Shown: in pieces, positions 36,686-45,109 of the stretch | Layout of the letters: each line of letters begins with the position of its first letter | How positions within the stretch are numbered: the stretch's first letter is position 1 | Assembly (NCBI RefSeq): GCF_039592695.1 | Contig: NZ_JBBUTK010000001.1 | Location: forward strand, 930,001 to 994,000 | Direction of reading: 5' to 3' | Length of the DNA stretch: 64,000 nt | From: Flagellimonas_A sp039592695 | GTDB lineage: Bacteria; Bacteroidota; Bacteroidia; Flavobacteriales; Flavobacteriaceae | Notes under the pieces: model-generated | Seen by the model: only the letters and a program-made list of their open reading frames with translations | Told to the model about the DNA's origin: nothing | Database searches by the model: none | Program-made: the position numbers and the translations under genes

Positions 36686-37263
36686 GGGTTCAAAATTGAT
36701 TGCGCTACCTTAAATTCTTCCAAAGAATTGGCATTGTAGAGCACTTCGTCAGTTTTTGGGTGTACCAACTTGACATCTGAATTGATCAAGAATTTTCTAG
36801 GACATGAACTTTCAGCGGTTTTCAAGTACGCTTTGGCCTCATCCAGTGCATTTGGTTCCCAAATTGCTACCAAAGGTTCTGGCAGTTTTGTCTTTTTAGT
36901 GGCAAAAGCTGTGGCTGATTTACGGTAATCCCGTTCTGCAATCAATTGTGAGATGCTTTTTGCATCCAAAAGGGGAAGATCACAGGCCAAGACCAACCAA
37001 GCCACATCAGGAAATTTCTCATGGGCACTCAAGATACCATTGAATGGACCTCGATACTCATTCTGGTCAACAATCACGGACTGTTTTGCAAATTCTTCTT
37101 GCTGCTCTTCACGAATGCTATAAAAGGTCTCATTGCAGTACTGGTGCAATAGGTCAAACAAAACTTTGCGTTGCGGTTTCCCGTGATATTCCAACACGCT
37201 TTTGTCCCTGCCCATGCGGGTGCTTTTGCCTCCGGCGAGAATGAGTCCGTTTAGTTTTGGTAT
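36682..37263 (-). CDS. mobA: Molybdenum cofactor guanylyltransferase MobA with non-ATG start
   Basis: MobA attaches GMP to molybdopterin. The first ATG in frame (37215) would begin MGRDKSVLE, but the nucleotide loop LILAGGKSTRMG is encoded immediately upstream in the same frame. That frame is open back to a TAG at 37324-37326 and contains no ATG, GTG or TTG. The best match to family N-termini is an ATA codon at 37261-37263 giving xPKLNGLILAGG; two ATT codons lie further upstream. The remainder has VLACDLPLLDAKS and EPLVAIWEPNA, ending at 36682 with a 4-base overlap into moeB. Either a rare start codon is used or the start was lost by mutation. Confidence 0.85.
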   Translation of the reverse strand: MPKLNGLILAGGKSTRMGRDKSVLEYHGKPQRKVLFDLLHQYCNETFYSIREEQQEEFAKQSVIVDQNEYRGPFNGILSAHEKFPDVAWLVLACDLPLLDAKSISQLIAERDYRKSATAFATKKTKLPEPLVAIWEPNALDEAKAYLKTAESSCPRKFLINSDVKLVHPKTDEVLYNANSLEEFKVAQSILNP

Positions 37264-37349
37264 GTGGTTTCCGGTTTCTATGTTTTCTACTATTGGGTTA
37301 ATGGTTAAAGGAATTTTGTATTTCTAATATTGCTATGCGCTTTATCTAT

Positions 37350-37398
37350 CTCTAATTTAGCATTTCGTACTTCTAACTTCGCATTTCATGCTTTGAAC
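37350..37398. repeat. Heptamer-phased degenerate tract between moaA and mobA
   Basis: Read on the plus strand, 49 bases divide into seven 7-base units: CTCTAAT, TTAGCAT, TTCGTAC, TTCTAAC, TTCGCAT, TTCATGC, TTTGAAC. Six of the seven begin with TT and four with TTC. It ends one base before the moaA stop codon at 37400. Similar tracts lie at 38459-38556 and 53646-53740. Confidence 0.6.
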
Positions 37399-37399
37399 A

Positions 37400-38386
37400 T
37401 CATCCCCCGATTGAGGTCATGCTTGCTTCAAAAACTGAGGCTTCATGTTCACGTTGGGCTTCAAAACCCGTTTTGGCCCGAGTACCCACTGCATTTTCGA
37501 TAGCAAGCCTAATTCTTTCGATGGAGTTTTCCCCTCGTACCAAATCTCGTATGTTGGCCTTTGGTTTTCCATAGAGACAGGTAATCACGTCACCTTTGGC
37601 CGTCACCCGTAATCGGTTACAGCTTCCGCAAAAGGTTCTGCTGAAGGATGGAATGATACCAAACGTACTTCTGTGTCCCTCAATCTGATAATTGACCGAA
37701 GTGGATGTTTTTGGGGATTCCAATTTTTTGTAATTCGGATAGTGGGAAACAATATGATTCAGAATGGCCTTATGATCCCATTTGATGCTGCCAAAAGCTT
37801 TGCTTCCGCCATTGAAGGGCATTTCTTCGAGAAAACGCACTCCCACGGGAAAATCTTTCATTTCCTCCAACATCCGAATGATATCTTGTTCATTTTGACC
37901 ATCCAACACAATAAAATTGATACGCACGTTGAAACCCCCGTCAATCAATCGGTAAAGATTCTCGCGTACGATATCATAATTGTTGCGACGGGTGATGTGC
38001 TCAAAGGTGTCTTTATTGATGGCATCCAGACTTACGTTGATGTTTTTAACACCCATTTTTTTCAGTTGGACAATATGGGGGCCAATCAGCGTGGCATTGG
38101 TGGTCACTGAAATGTCATTCAATCCCTCTAAGCCCGAAAGAAAGTGCAACAATTCCATCAAATCCTTTCGTACAAAAGGTTCTCCTCCAGTCAAACGGAT
38201 TTTATCGATGCCCATATCAACCAAAAGTTTTGCCACTGTTTTTAATTCATTGGTGGTCAACAATTCATCTTTTTTGGCAAAGTTGATGCCTTCGGCGGGC
38301 ATGCAGTAATTGCACCGCAGGTTGCACCGGTCGGTGACGGCCAGTCGCAGGTAATTGATATTTCTGTTGTGGTTGTCTATCAGCAT
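37400..38386 (-). CDS. moaA: GTP 3',8-cyclase MoaA (radical SAM)
   Basis: MoaA converts GTP to 3',8-cyclo-GTP, the first step of molybdopterin synthesis. The 328 residues carry the radical-SAM cluster motif CNLRCNYCMP near residue 20, KIRLTGGEPFVRKDL, INVSLDAIN, and the second 4Fe-4S site CGSCNRLRVTAKGDVITC near 255-275. It ends in the conserved TSIGG tail, where the GG is needed for activity. It is flanked on both sides by heptamer-phased tracts. MoaC, its partner in the pathway, is not in the window. Confidence 0.97.
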   Translation of the reverse strand: MLIDNHNRNINYLRLAVTDRCNLRCNYCMPAEGINFAKKDELLTTNELKTVAKLLVDMGIDKIRLTGGEPFVRKDLMELLHFLSGLEGLNDISVTTNATLIGPHIVQLKKMGVKNINVSLDAINKDTFEHITRRNNYDIVRENLYRLIDGGFNVRINFIVLDGQNEQDIIRMLEEMKDFPVGVRFLEEMPFNGGSKAFGSIKWDHKAILNHIVSHYPNYKKLESPKTSTSVNYQIEGHRSTFGIIPSFSRTFCGSCNRLRVTAKGDVITCLYGKPKANIRDLVRGENSIERIRLAIENAVGTRAKTGFEAQREHEASVFEASMTSIGG

Positions 38387-38458
38387 TTAAAATTCAAATT
38401 CAAGAATCAAGTTCAAGCGCAAAATTTTATTTATTCCAGTACCACTGTTCATTTTGAC

Positions 38459-38556
38459 AGTTTCGCTTTTCGCTATACGCATCTTGCCGTCATTTATTCA
38501 TAACTCTTGACCCTGCGTTCATAACTCGTTAAGATTTCGTACTTCGCATTTTAATT
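38459..38556. repeat. Heptamer-phased degenerate tract between moaD and moaA
   Basis: On the plus strand this spacer contains exact heptad repetition (TTTCGCT twice from 38461), two copies of TTCATAACTC spaced 21 bases apart (38497 and 38518), and the units TTAAGAT, TTCGTAC, TTCGCAT, TTTAATT at 38529-38556. The last units are the same as those downstream of moaA. The remainder of the 169-base gap (38387-38458) shows nothing. Confidence 0.6.
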
Positions 38557-38810
38557 TATCCTCCGCTTACTGGCGGAATCAATGCAATTTCGTCAAAAGA
38601 ATTGATTTTCTTTTCATCATCAGCATAGTTGTTGTTCACGGCGATGGCCAAGGAAGACAATTTTTTTAGGTCTGGATACGCATTTCTTAGAAAGTTACGC
38701 AGTTCACCCACGGTTTTAGGAGGCTTTTTGCCCGTAAAAGTTGATGCCGGTATAGAAAGCGAAGGGCTACCAATAATGTCTTTGGTAACCCCGAACAATA
38801 ATATATTCAT
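38556..38810 (-). CDS. moaD: MoaD-type small sulfur carrier (molybdopterin synthase small subunit)
   Basis: The 84-residue ubiquitin-fold product ends in the conserved PPVSGG, whose Gly-Gly is adenylated by MoeB and thiocarboxylated. The internal VGELRNFLRNAYPDLKKL and AVNNNYADDEKKINSFDEIALIPP segments fit MoaD. It is 4 bases downstream of the hydroxylase large subunit. Its partner MoaE (large subunit) is not found nearby. Confidence 0.94.
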   Translation of the reverse strand: MNILLFGVTKDIIGSPSLSIPASTFTGKKPPKTVGELRNFLRNAYPDLKKLSSLAIAVNNNYADDEKKINSFDEIALIPPVSGG

Positions 38811-38814
38811 GTTT

Positions 38815-41109
38815 TTAACCTATGATTTCCTGTTTCTTTGGTTTCAATAAATCAGGATTTTTAGTGAACGGTTGTTGGTAGAGGCGATTGCCGGTCGCTG
38901 CCTTAAACGCATTGGCTATGGCACCACCTGCAGGTGGTAAGGTCGGCTCACCGAGACCTGTTGGTGATAATTCATTCTTGATGAAATGCACCTCTACCTT
39001 TGGTGCTTCTTTCATCCGAATCAAACGGTATTTGTCAAAATTAGTAGCCAACGGCTTTCCATTTTCAAATCCGTAGTCACCGTACATGCTGTGGCCCATT
39101 CCGTCAATCACACCACCCTCAGCCTGATTCGTAGCTCCCAACGGATTGACAACAATACCACAGTCTACGACACAGGTGATTTTCTTTACGACAGGTTCTC
39201 CATTTTCAATTTCTACATCAGCGACCTCGGCAACGTGGGAGTTGTGGCAGTAGTAGTTCACAAAACCTTGGTATACATTGTTGGGTTTGGTGCCCCAACC
39301 CGATTTTTCGACCACAGTTTCAATGACCTCAATCATACGTTCCGGGGAATATTGAATACGCTCGTCAGCACTGGGATCCACTTTTTTCAACAAATCGATT
39401 CGCATCTGCACTTTGTCCACCTCCATCAACTCGGCCAATTCGTCAAAGAAACTCTGTTCGGCATACGCCAAGAAATTAGTGTACGGTGCCCGCCAGGCCC
39501 CAGTGGTGATATTGCTGCTATAGGCTGCCGTATCGACTTTATAATTTTCAATGGCTCCTGCGGGAAAGAAATTCGGAATCAAACCGTACATGTTCGAATT
39601 TACCGCAGCTTCCTTTAAGTGATACGCGGTGACCTTGCCGTCTTTGACACCTGCTTTGATACGATATTTCAAAGCCATGCGGTAGATGCCATCGTTCATA
39701 TCGTCTTCACGGGTGTACACTACTTTGACCGGTTTTCTAATCTTATCGGAAATTTCGGCAGCTTCCAGCACAAAATCCCCATACAGGCGACGACCAAAAC
39801 CCCCGCCCTGTCGTGTCATTTCCAATTCAATCTCTTCAGGTTTTCTATCGAGCATGGCAGCGACCGCTCCAGCCTTCCAAGCCGGAGTTTGAATTGGCCC
39901 TACCAAGTGCACCTTACTGTCCGTGATGTCTGCATAGAAATTCATGGGTTCCATGCAATTGTGCGGCAGAAAAGGTGCTTCGTAGGTACGCTCCAAAATC
40001 TGATCGGCCTCGGCAAAGGCTTTTACTACATTGCCATCCTCGCGCATGGTATTAAATTCCTTGCCATCCAATAATTTGTTCAATTCAGTGTCATGATCTG
40101 CCGTACTTTCCATTCTTTCGTCATCTTCCCATTCAGCCTCAATGGCCTCTTTGGCCTTAAAAGCTTGCCAAGTAGTCTCTGCAATCACGACCACTTTATC
40201 GCTCGATGACAGAATGCCGCCGACATTGGGTTGTGCTTCAATCAATTTTCTGGCTTTTTCGCCGATGGTCACCACATCAATAACACCTGGCATTGCTTTC
40301 GCTTTTGAAGCATCAAAGGATTTCAACTGTTGCCCAAAAGCGGGAGGTCGTACCACAGCGGCATAGACCATGCCTTCTGGTTTGTAATCCAATCCGAATA
40401 AAGGCTTGCCAGTGATGATTTCATCGATGTCTACATTGGGGATTTCCTTGCCAATGATTTTATAGTCTTTGGGGTCTTTCAATTCAATCGTATCTTCAGG
40501 TGCCTCCTCGCCTTCTGACAGCGATGCTACTAAGGCTGCTCCTTTTTCCATTCGCTCTTTTTCCAAAACGGCAGCTTCATTGACTATTTCCCCATAACCC
40601 AGCGTTTCTCCTGTAGGACTGGTGATCACCCCTTCACTGACCGAACATTCGGCAGCGTCGATGCCCCAACGTGCGGCAGCCGCATTGACCAACATTTGCT
40701 TGGCAGTGGCCCCGGTCTGCCGGAGTGCATCCCAACCATGGCGGATGGATTGGCTACCACCTGCCACTTGGCGGTCGTAATTTTCTTGGTCCAGTTTTCC
40801 CTGTACCACGTGTACGTTTTTCCAAGCCACGTCCAATTCTTCAGCAATGATCATCGGCATAGAGGTCTTGACTCCCTGCCCTATTTCTGGATTGGGTGAA
40901 AAGATCGTCACCACCCCATTCTCGGCAATCTTGATAAAGGCATTGAAATCCCGATAATCCAATTGTGATAAATCGACTGGAGCTTTTAATGTTGTTTTGG
41001 GCTTACAGGCCTGAAAGAGGTTAAAACCAATGAGCATGCCCCCACCGGCCAAGCCTGTGGTGCGCATAAAGGCCCTTCTACTAAATGCTATGTTGTTATT
41101 TGATTTCAT
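38815..41109 (-). CDS. Molybdopterin-binding subunit of a xanthine-oxidase-family hydroxylase (IorB-like), Tat-exported
   Basis: This is the catalytic subunit of an aldehyde/isoquinoline-oxidoreductase-type enzyme. I chose the start at 41109 because it opens a twin-arginine signal (SRRAFMRTTGLAGGG) ending LFQAC, a possible lipobox; the frame is open upstream. The product is 764 residues. Residues about 170-240 begin the aldehyde-oxidase N-terminal domain; Mo-pterin segments follow (TRQGGGFGRRLYGDFVLEA near 460, GAWRAPYTNF). GLGEPTLPPAGGAIANAF near the C-terminus holds the catalytic Glu. No FAD subunit is present, so electrons likely pass through the 2Fe-2S subunit to a cytochrome or quinone. 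It is 16 bases from the 2Fe-2S gene. Confidence 0.93.
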   Translation of the reverse strand: MKSNNNIAFSRRAFMRTTGLAGGGMLIGFNLFQACKPKTTLKAPVDLSQLDYRDFNAFIKIAENGVVTIFSPNPEIGQGVKTSMPMIIAEELDVAWKNVHVVQGKLDQENYDRQVAGGSQSIRHGWDALRQTGATAKQMLVNAAAARWGIDAAECSVSEGVITSPTGETLGYGEIVNEAAVLEKERMEKGAALVASLSEGEEAPEDTIELKDPKDYKIIGKEIPNVDIDEIITGKPLFGLDYKPEGMVYAAVVRPPAFGQQLKSFDASKAKAMPGVIDVVTIGEKARKLIEAQPNVGGILSSSDKVVVIAETTWQAFKAKEAIEAEWEDDERMESTADHDTELNKLLDGKEFNTMREDGNVVKAFAEADQILERTYEAPFLPHNCMEPMNFYADITDSKVHLVGPIQTPAWKAGAVAAMLDRKPEEIELEMTRQGGGFGRRLYGDFVLEAAEISDKIRKPVKVVYTREDDMNDGIYRMALKYRIKAGVKDGKVTAYHLKEAAVNSNMYGLIPNFFPAGAIENYKVDTAAYSSNITTGAWRAPYTNFLAYAEQSFFDELAELMEVDKVQMRIDLLKKVDPSADERIQYSPERMIEVIETVVEKSGWGTKPNNVYQGFVNYYCHNSHVAEVADVEIENGEPVVKKITCVVDCGIVVNPLGATNQAEGGVIDGMGHSMYGDYGFENGKPLATNFDKYRLIRMKEAPKVEVHFIKNELSPTGLGEPTLPPAGGAIANAFKAATGNRLYQQPFTKNPDLLKPKKQEIIG

Positions 41110-41125
41110 TTTCGCTGTTTTTAGG

Positions 41126-41587
41126 TTAGCCCATTTTGCTGGCGGCTTTTTCAACGGCCTTATAAATTCTGTTGTACGTGCCGCAGCGACAGATGTTGCC
41201 GTGCATGGCATTCTTGATATCTTCCTCGGTGGGATTTGGATTGTTCTCTAAAAAAGCACTGGCGGTCATGATTTGTCCAGCTTGGCAGTAGCCGCATTGG
41301 GGCACGTCCATTTCTTTCCAAGCTTGCTGAACAGGATGTTCCCCAAATTCGGAGAGGCCTTCAATGGTAGTTACGGATTTACCTTCAACTTGGCCCATGG
41401 TAAGTGAACAACTGCGCATGGCAGTACCGTCTACATGAATGGTACAGGCACCACATTGGCCGATTCCGCAACCATATTTGGTGCCCACAAGGTCTAAATG
41501 GTCGCGAAGCACCCATAATACGGGCGTGTCTTCTGAAACATCAACGGAAGTGTTCTCACCGTTGATCTTGATTTGATACGTTGGCAT
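41126..41587 (-). CDS. 2Fe-2S subunit of the xanthine-oxidase-family hydroxylase (IorA-like)
   Basis: The 153-residue iron-sulfur subunit carries both clusters. The plant-type ferredoxin site is GCGIGQCGACTIHV with a fourth Cys in MRSC; the second cluster is CGYC plus ICRCGTY. It has no signal peptide, as expected if it is co-exported by the Tat system with the Tat-signal-bearing partner downstream. It is first in the ten-gene MoCo run. The 119-base region upstream, shared with the divergent VWA gene, holds no recognisable promoter. Confidence 0.96.
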   Translation of the reverse strand: MPTYQIKINGENTSVDVSEDTPVLWVLRDHLDLVGTKYGCGIGQCGACTIHVDGTAMRSCSLTMGQVEGKSVTTIEGLSEFGEHPVQQAWKEMDVPQCGYCQAGQIMTASAFLENNPNPTEEDIKNAMHGNICRCGTYNRIYKAVEKAASKMG

Positions 41588-41793
41588 AGTCTTTAGATTG
41601 ATTCGACATTGGATTGTTCGTTCAAGTTACCAATAAATTTTTCTGGCCTCCTTTTTTTAACAAGTAAGGACTTCATTTAACAAAGCTTTAATGTTTATGA
41701 TTTGCTTTGGCATTGCATTATGAAACTATAAAATTTTGGTGCAGCATACTATCGGCTTGGTTTTTGCGTTCAAGTTGCAGAACAGAAAAACTG

Positions 41794-42888
41794 ATGAAAA
41801 TGAAAAGCTTTTTGAAAATACTTCCAATACTATCTCTTTTTATTCTATTTGTTTCTTGCGGAAATGCTGATGATGATGTCAATTTCGACCTCAATCAAAG
41901 AGAATTGGGCAAGGGAGAAGAACCCGATGATTGTTTGGGTTTTGAAGATAATGAGCTGCTATTGTCAATACAGGAACAGTTCACCACGCTGCCAGGTAAG
42001 GTCTCTATCCTATTTAAGGTTTCCGATACCCAAGGAAACCCGATTTCTGGCTTGACCGCTGATCAGTTCACCATTTATGAACAGGGTAGAAATGACGAAT
42101 GTTTCAACACGATTTCGTTGTCTGAATCATTGGCACGTATTTCGCCAAATTCCCAGATATTCAATAACAATACCCTATTGGTGCTAGATTTGAGCAATTC
42201 CGTACTCGAAGGTAGTCTGGAAGAACTAAAGGCAGCTTCGACCAGTTTTGTCGAAAACGTCATGCCTACCTCAGAAACGGAATCGTTCAAAATGGCCATT
42301 TATTGGTTTGATGGTGAGAATGAGTTGCATTTGCTGAATGAGCTGACATCCTCAAGAACAGAATTGACAACGGCCATTGACGGTATCACTTCTGACATTA
42401 GCAACGATCCGTCCACAGATTTATATGGAGCGGTGATCAAATCCACCGACATTGCTGAAGGATTGATTCGTGATAACAGCCAAAACTCGGTTATTGGTGC
42501 AGCTTCAGTAGTTATCTTCACCGACGGTACTGACCAAGCGTCACGATTTACTGAAGAAAACGCATTGCGTGCTGTGGACAATGCCAACAATAACATTTCA
42601 TTTTTCAGTATCGGACTTGGAGCAGAGATTGATGTGGATGTATTGACCGAAATAGGTAAGACAGCAAGTGTCTTCGCCAACAACAAAGAAGAACTTGAAG
42701 CAACCTTCAATGAGATATCGCAGCGTGTTTCTGAACAGGCCAACAGCTTTTATCTTTTCGAGTACTGTACCCCCAAACGCGATGGCAGTGGCGAAAGCAA
42801 TTTGGTCATTCAACTGACCGATGGTTCCCTGCAAGGAGCGGTACAGACCAAGTTCAATGCCGCCGGATTTACTGGAGGCTGCGAGTGA
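41794..42888 (+). CDS. VWA-domain lipoprotein
   Basis: I chose the start at 41794 for its lipoprotein signal (LSLFILFVSCGNADD); the frame is open to 41707. The product is 364 residues. Residues about 45-120 are an Ig-like segment (VSILFKVSDTQGNPISGLTADQF). A von Willebrand A domain begins near 130 with the MIDAS-like LLVLDLSNSVLEG (DxSxS) and later DLYGAVIKS and VVIFTDGTDQ, so metal-dependent adhesion or scaffolding is likely. Extra Cys residues near the end (YCTP, GGCE) may form a disulfide. It is probably exposed on the cell surface or in the periplasm. Confidence 0.87.
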   Translation: MKMKSFLKILPILSLFILFVSCGNADDDVNFDLNQRELGKGEEPDDCLGFEDNELLLSIQEQFTTLPGKVSILFKVSDTQGNPISGLTADQFTIYEQGRNDECFNTISLSESLARISPNSQIFNNNTLLVLDLSNSVLEGSLEELKAASTSFVENVMPTSETESFKMAIYWFDGENELHLLNELTSSRTELTTAIDGITSDISNDPSTDLYGAVIKSTDIAEGLIRDNSQNSVIGAASVVIFTDGTDQASRFTEENALRAVDNANNNISFFSIGLGAEIDVDVLTEIGKTASVFANNKEELEATFNEISQRVSEQANSFYLFEYCTPKRDGSGESNLVIQLTDGSLQGAVQTKFNAAGFTGGCE

Positions 42889-42913
42889 TACCATCAAAAT
42901 ATTAGTTAAAATG

Positions 42914-42950
42914 GCAATGGATTACGGCTTTCGTAATCCATTGCTGCTTT
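42914..42950 (+). terminator. Rho-independent terminator of the VWA gene
   Basis: A 13-bp perfect stem (GCAATGGATTACG, 42914-42926, with its complement 42932-42944) around a GCTTT loop is followed by TGCTTTT. It lies 26 bases past the stop. The stem is symmetric and could also act on other transcripts. Confidence 0.8.
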
Positions 42951-42999
42951 TGATGCGTACATAAGGGCGTAACATTTTATGAACACTAAAAAATTTATA

Positions 43000-43827
43000 A
43001 TGAAAAAAATGATTCTTTCCAGCGCAGCTGCCGTTTTATTGCTGACTGCCTGCGTTTCAAAGAAAAAGTATGTGGCCCTTGAAGAGAATTTGGCGAACAC
43101 CCAAAGCCAGTTGACCAAGACTCAGGTTGAAAAAGAAGAACTTCAATCAAAATTGGACAAAATTGAGGCCCGTGCCGCAGAGTACAATGCAAAAATCGAA
43201 TCCCTTAAAGAAATCAATGACAGCCAATATACCATAGAAGACGGTACCGTCATGAGCAATGACACCAGGGCGAAACTTGATGCCACATTGGCGAAGGTCG
43301 ATCCTGCTAAAGTTGCCGAGGCCAAGACCATGGAAGACAAAGTCAATTTGGCAATCTCGCACAACTTGAAAAATTCATTGTCAGAAGAAGATGCTGATGG
43401 TGATATCGATGTCTTTGTGGATAAAACGGTCGTGATGATCAACATCTCTGATAACCTATTGTTCAAGAGCGGCAGCTACAGGATCAATGAAAAGGCCGAT
43501 AAGGTATTGGGCAAACTGGCTGAGGTCATCAATTCTGAACCCAGTATGGAAGTCATGGTCGAGGGCCATACCGACCCAAGAACCATCAACACTGCGGTTG
43601 TCAAAGACAATTGGGACCTAAGTGTAAAAAGAGCAACTTCGGTAGTGCGAAAGCTACAAGAAGAGTTCAATGTCAATCCAACACAATTGATTGCCGCTGG
43701 TCGTAGCCAGTACCAACCGTTGGTAGAGAACACCGATAAAGAAAGCATGGCAAAAAACAGAAGAACACGCATCGTGATCATTCCAGATTTGGATAAGTTT
43801 TTCGCCCTTTTGGATTCCGAAAGCTAG
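43000..43827 (+). CDS. OmpA-family peptidoglycan-binding lipoprotein
   Basis: The start at 43000 (MKKMILSSAAAVLLLTACVS) gives a standard lipoprotein signal; an alternative Met at 42979 would add 7 residues. The product is 275 residues. After the lipid Cys there is a coiled-coil stretch (about 25-70). Residues about 150-265 form an OmpA C-terminal domain: LFKSGSYRINEKADKVLGKLA, MVEGHTDPRT, LSVKRATSVVRKL and KNRRTRIVI, which bind peptidoglycan through Asp and Arg. Such proteins tether the outer membrane to the wall. A strong terminator follows. Confidence 0.94.
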   Translation: MKKMILSSAAAVLLLTACVSKKKYVALEENLANTQSQLTKTQVEKEELQSKLDKIEARAAEYNAKIESLKEINDSQYTIEDGTVMSNDTRAKLDATLAKVDPAKVAEAKTMEDKVNLAISHNLKNSLSEEDADGDIDVFVDKTVVMINISDNLLFKSGSYRINEKADKVLGKLAEVINSEPSMEVMVEGHTDPRTINTAVVKDNWDLSVKRATSVVRKLQEEFNVNPTQLIAAGRSQYQPLVENTDKESMAKNRRTRIVIIPDLDKFFALLDSES

Positions 43828-43847
43828 AATTTAAAGCTAAATCAATT

Positions 43848-43876
43848 AAAAGGGAGGTTTTTGCCTCCCTTTTTTT
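43848..43876 (+). terminator. Strong rho-independent terminator after the OmpA lipoprotein gene
   Basis: AAAAGGGAGG pairs with CCTCCCTTTT (43848-43857 with 43864-43873) around a T-rich loop, continuing to a T7 run at 43870-43876. It starts 20 bases past the OmpA stop. Confidence 0.9.
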
Positions 43877-43903
43877 ATCTTTCAAATTCAAAAAAATCTG
43901 ATA

Positions 43904-44833
43904 ATGAATATCCGTACACCCCTGACCCTTCTTCTGGTAATTGTAATCACAGCTGTACACGCACAAAAACAGCATCCGTTGGAAGGCCGTTGGGACCTTG
44001 AGGTGCAGTTTCAGAGAAAAACACAACCTTCATGGCTTGAGGTCAGGCATTCAGGGCACAACACCCTAGTGGGCAGATTTGTCTTTGCTTTCGGCAGCGC
44101 AAGACCAGTTTCTGAAATCGAAACTTTCGGAAATAGCTTCACTTTTACCATCCCCAGACAATGGGAGCCTGAAGGAAGTGACATGGTTTTTCATGGAACA
44201 TTGGAGAATGATACTTTGGAAGGCACCATAATATATACGGATGGTAGTGTTTCAAACTGGACAGGCGTTCGAGCACCTAACCTGCCTTATAATGAAAACC
44301 CCACTTGGGCAAAACCGATTGAACTGTTCAACGGCAAGAACCTTGATAATTGGTATTTTGATAGGGAAAACGACAATTGGGAGGTCATTGACGGCATATT
44401 GACCAATAAAAAGGCAGGAGCCAACCTGATCAGCAACCAAAAATTTACCGATTTTAAGCTGGAAGCCGAATTCCGTTACCCAGAAGGCAGCAATAGCGGA
44501 ATATATCTGCGTGGGCGGTACGAGGTACAAATCGCCGACAACAAAGACCTTGAACCCTCAGACATCTATTTCAGCGGCATTTATGGCTTTCTAGAACCCA
44601 ATGAGAATACCGCTAAATCTGCCGGAGAATGGCAAACGTACGGCATCACTTTGGTAGGAAATCGGGTTACTATTATAGCCAATGGCAAAACGGTCATCAA
44701 TGACCAAACCATTCCAGGTATTACGGGCGGTGCATTGAACAGCAAAGAAGGGGAACCCGGCCCCATTATGATCCAAGGTGACCATGGCCCCATCGAGTTC
44801 AAGAAACTTGTGGTGACCCCCATAAAGAATTGA
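43904..44833 (+). CDS. DUF1080 (3-keto-disaccharide hydrolase-like) exported protein
   Basis: The 309-residue product has a signal peptide (VITAVHAQ). Residues about 22-125 form a beta domain. Residues about 130-305 form a DUF1080 fold (concanavalin-like): PIELFNGKNLDNWYF, DNWEVIDGILTNK, FTDFKLEAEFRYPEGSNSGIYLRGRYEVQI, GEWQTYGITLVGNRVTIIANGK and GPIMIQGDHGPIEFKKL. DUF1080 members hydrolyse 3-keto-glycosides in sugar-oxidation pathways or bind glycans. The active enzyme partners are not adjacent, so the role is uncertain. Confidence 0.9.
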   Translation: MNIRTPLTLLLVIVITAVHAQKQHPLEGRWDLEVQFQRKTQPSWLEVRHSGHNTLVGRFVFAFGSARPVSEIETFGNSFTFTIPRQWEPEGSDMVFHGTLENDTLEGTIIYTDGSVSNWTGVRAPNLPYNENPTWAKPIELFNGKNLDNWYFDRENDNWEVIDGILTNKKAGANLISNQKFTDFKLEAEFRYPEGSNSGIYLRGRYEVQIADNKDLEPSDIYFSGIYGFLEPNENTAKSAGEWQTYGITLVGNRVTIIANGKTVINDQTIPGITGGALNSKEGEPGPIMIQGDHGPIEFKKLVVTPIKN

Positions 44834-44915
44834 ACAAAGTAGGGTTTTTGGCATAACTGTTGTTCTATATACAAAGACTACAACTACCAACATCCTAAAG
44901 ACTGAATAAAGTTTA

Positions 44916-45098
44916 ATGCTAAAAACTCAGGTCATGGATGTAATCAAAGAAATTATTCAGAACAGTGCCATAGGGCCATATTCAAATTGGTCAAAGGGAG
45001 TGGTACTCTCACTCTTTACCTCAATTGTATGCACCTTGGTCATCATGATGGTCTTGCTATTCGCCACGATGCCCCAAAACATACAGTTTGGATATTGA
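44916..45098 (+). CDS. Small single-pass membrane protein (60 aa), hypothetical
   Basis: A 60-residue frame with one strong transmembrane segment (about 28-50, VVLSLFTSIVCTLVIMMVLLF) and a polar N-terminal helix. Another Met at residue 7 is a possible start. It lies in the 82-277-base space between the DUF1080 stop and the convergent carboxypeptidase gene and has no overlap with either. No family recognised. Confidence 0.45.
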   Translation: MLKTQVMDVIKEIIQNSAIGPYSNWSKGVVLSLFTSIVCTLVIMMVLLFATMPQNIQFGY

Positions 45099-45109
45099 GC
45101 AAGACTACG

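Noticed and set aside
38986..40074. Plus-strand frames of 210 and 151 codons opposite the Mo-hydroxylase gene
   Set aside because: They lie inside a well-supported gene and have no recognisable domain.
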